From Bacteroidota bacterium (GTDB lineage: Bacteria > Bacteroidota > Bacteroidia > Bacteroidales > VadinHA17), in the NCBI GenBank assembly GCA_030613125.1, contig JAUWMO010000131.1, forward strand, positions 1 through 9,270: a DNA stretch of 9,270 nt, in the 5' to 3' direction. Both the position numbers and the translations under genes were made by a program. Of this stretch, positions 8,212-9,270 are shown piece after piece (positions within the stretch are counted from its first letter, which is position 1; each line of letters opens with the position of its first letter). A model generated the notes under the pieces. It was not told the DNA's origin. It was given only the letters and a program-made list of their open reading frames with translations, and did not search any database.

Positions 8212-8454
8212 CTAAATGAATTCTCCCAGAACAATAATTTTATTATCCCTGACTTCAATTACCCCGCCGCTTGTTTCAAAATGCTTTTCTTCTTCGTTTT
8301 TTGTAATAACCTTAATATCTCCTTTCTCCAGGGTCGAAATAATAGGAGCATGATTAGGAAGTACTTCAAAAGGGTCTTTAGACCCCGGAACACGAATCAA
8401 TTTGATATCGCCCGAAAATACTGTTTTTTCAGGAGTAATTATTTCAAGAAACAT
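8212..8454 (-). CDS. atpC: F1Fo ATP synthase epsilon subunit, short form
   Basis: 80 residues: the N-terminal beta-sandwich of the epsilon subunit, with MFLEIITPEKTVFSGD at the start, then VLPNHAPIISTLEKGDIKV and a Gly-Gly-Val-Ile-Glu-Val strand (68-73 region). This domain binds gamma and the c-ring in the F1 central stalk. The two C-terminal helices of the usual 130-140-residue protein, which inhibit ATP hydrolysis in many bacteria, are absent. The ORF ends cleanly at TAG (8212-8214) and I see no frameshifted remainder downstream. Such short forms are, to my knowledge, normal in Bacteroidetes, so this is a lineage trait, not a broken gene. It starts 21 bp after the atpD stop and is surely co-transcribed with it. 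Confidence 0.93.
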   Translation of the reverse strand: MFLEIITPEKTVFSGDIKLIRVPGSKDPFEVLPNHAPIISTLEKGDIKVITKNEEEKHFETSGGVIEVRDNKIIVLGEFI

Positions 8455-8475
8455 ACACTTTATTGTTTTTCAATA

Positions 8476-9270
8476 TTATGCCTCAGTTTCTGAGAGCATC
8501 TTTTTCCCTTTTTCAATAGCCTCTTCAATGGTACCTACCATATGGAATGCTCCTTCAGGATATTCGTCCACCTCCCCATCAAGGATCATGTTAAAGCCTT
8601 TAATTGTATCCTCAATTGATACCCACTTCCCAGGTATTCCTGTAAACTGTTCAGCTACATGGAATGGCTGAGATAAAAATCTCTGAACTCTTCTCGCTCT
8701 CTGAACAACCATTTTATCTTCTTCAGAAAGTTCATCCATTCCAAGAATAGCAATAATATCTGTCAATTCTTTATACCTCTGTAATATTTCCTTTACCCTT
8801 TGAGCTGTTTCATAATGATCTTTTCCTACTACTTCAGGAGCCAGGATCCTGGAAGTTGAATCCAGTGGATCAACAGCAGGATATATCCCTAATTCAGAAA
8901 TTTTCCTGCTTAGAACAGTTGTAGCATCAAGGTGGGCAAATGTGGTTGCCGGTGCGGGGTCAGTAAGATCATCTGCAGGAACATATACTGCTTGCACCGA
9001 AGTAATTGAGCCATGTTTTGTGGAAGTGATCCTTTCCTGCAATTCTCCCATTTCAGTTGCCAGGGTGGGCTGGTATCCAACCGCTGAAGGCATACGTCCC
9101 AACAATGCCGACACTTCAGAGCCGGCCTGAGTGAAACGGAAAATATTATCCATAAAGAAAAGTATATCATTCCCTTCCCCTTCGCCTTCTCCATCCCTGA
9201 AATATTCAGCTATCGACACTCCCGACAAGGCTACCCTGGCACGTGCTCCCGGGGGTTCATTCATCTGACC
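8476..9270 (-). CDS. atpD: F1Fo ATP synthase beta subunit, C-terminal part (5' end outside the window)
   Basis: Catalytic beta subunit of F1; it binds ADP/Pi and makes ATP at the alpha/beta interface. The frame is open to the right edge: the codons before the ATG at 9264 give GQ, completing the canonical GQMNEPPGARARV, so the ATG is internal. The P-loop region is outside the window. Visible are the Walker B strand ILFFMDN, the highly conserved SALLGRMPSAVGYQPTLA, VPADDLTDPAPATTF, and DELSEED (8716-8736), the lever contacting gamma. The protein ends normally with a short acidic tail. Unusual is GEGEGEGN (9169-9192) between FRD and the Walker B strand, where E. coli has only about three residues. 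atpC follows after 21 bp, with no other atp genes downstream, the split layout seen in many Bacteroidetes. Confidence 0.97.
   Translation of the reverse strand, partial: GQMNEPPGARARVALSGVSIAEYFRDGEGEGEGNDILFFMDNIFRFTQAGSEVSALLGRMPSAVGYQPTLATEMGELQERITSTKHGSITSVQAVYVPADDLTDPAPATTFAHLDATTVLSRKISELGIYPAVDPLDSTSRILAPEVVGKDHYETAQRVKEILQRYKELTDIIAILGMDELSEEDKMVVQRARRVQRFLSQPFHVAEQFTGIPGKWVSIEDTIKGFNMILDGEVDEYPEGAFHMVGTIEEAIEKGKKMLSETEA

Noticed and set aside
8182..8493. + strand ORF of 103 codons opposite atpC
   Set aside because: It is antisense to the clearly conserved atpC and the end of atpD; its protein is low-complexity Phe/Asn-rich and matches no family I know.

Overview
The window looks like a chromosomal segment of a Bacteroidota (Bacteroidetes) bacterium, probably of the Bacteroidales/Marinilabiliales/Cytophagales type. 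The signs are: AT-rich DNA; no clear Shine-Dalgarno sequences before the starts; an 80-residue ATP synthase epsilon subunit that ends after the beta-sandwich; atpD and atpC as a separate pair not followed by the other F1Fo genes; and a fused ResB/CcsA cytochrome c synthase of about 1040 residues. The assignment is by family resemblance from memory, not by search.

Layout. Positions 1-2540 (+ strand) hold the 3' part of a large envelope protein. It has a gluzincin-type metallopeptidase segment (HELRH at the window edge plus a downstream WFLEG), a TolB/WD40-like beta-propeller and a C-terminal outer-membrane-type beta-barrel. It converges on the next gene with only 12 bp between the stop codons. 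Everything from 2553 to 9270 is on the - strand. In transcription order this is atpD (5' end outside the window), atpC, a 328-bp noncoding gap with a strong hairpin, a group II PLP-dependent aromatic amino acid decarboxylase, an AlkD-like HEAT-repeat DNA glycosylase homologue, and the fused cytochrome c biogenesis gene ccsBA.

How the genes fit together. atpDC encode the catalytic and epsilon subunits of F1 ATPase. ccsBA encodes the system II heme handling and ligation machine needed for c-type cytochromes, so both ends of the - strand block concern respiration and energy conservation. The decarboxylase and the AlkD homologue are 16 bp apart and probably co-transcribed, but no shared pathway is evident. 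I see no defence island, CRISPR array, insertion sequence, tRNA or rRNA, and no clear undescribed multigene system. The most notable points are the peptidase-propeller-barrel architecture of the first gene, a Tyr in place of the expected catalytic Asp in the AlkD homologue, and an acidic Gly-Glu insertion just before the Walker B strand of AtpD.
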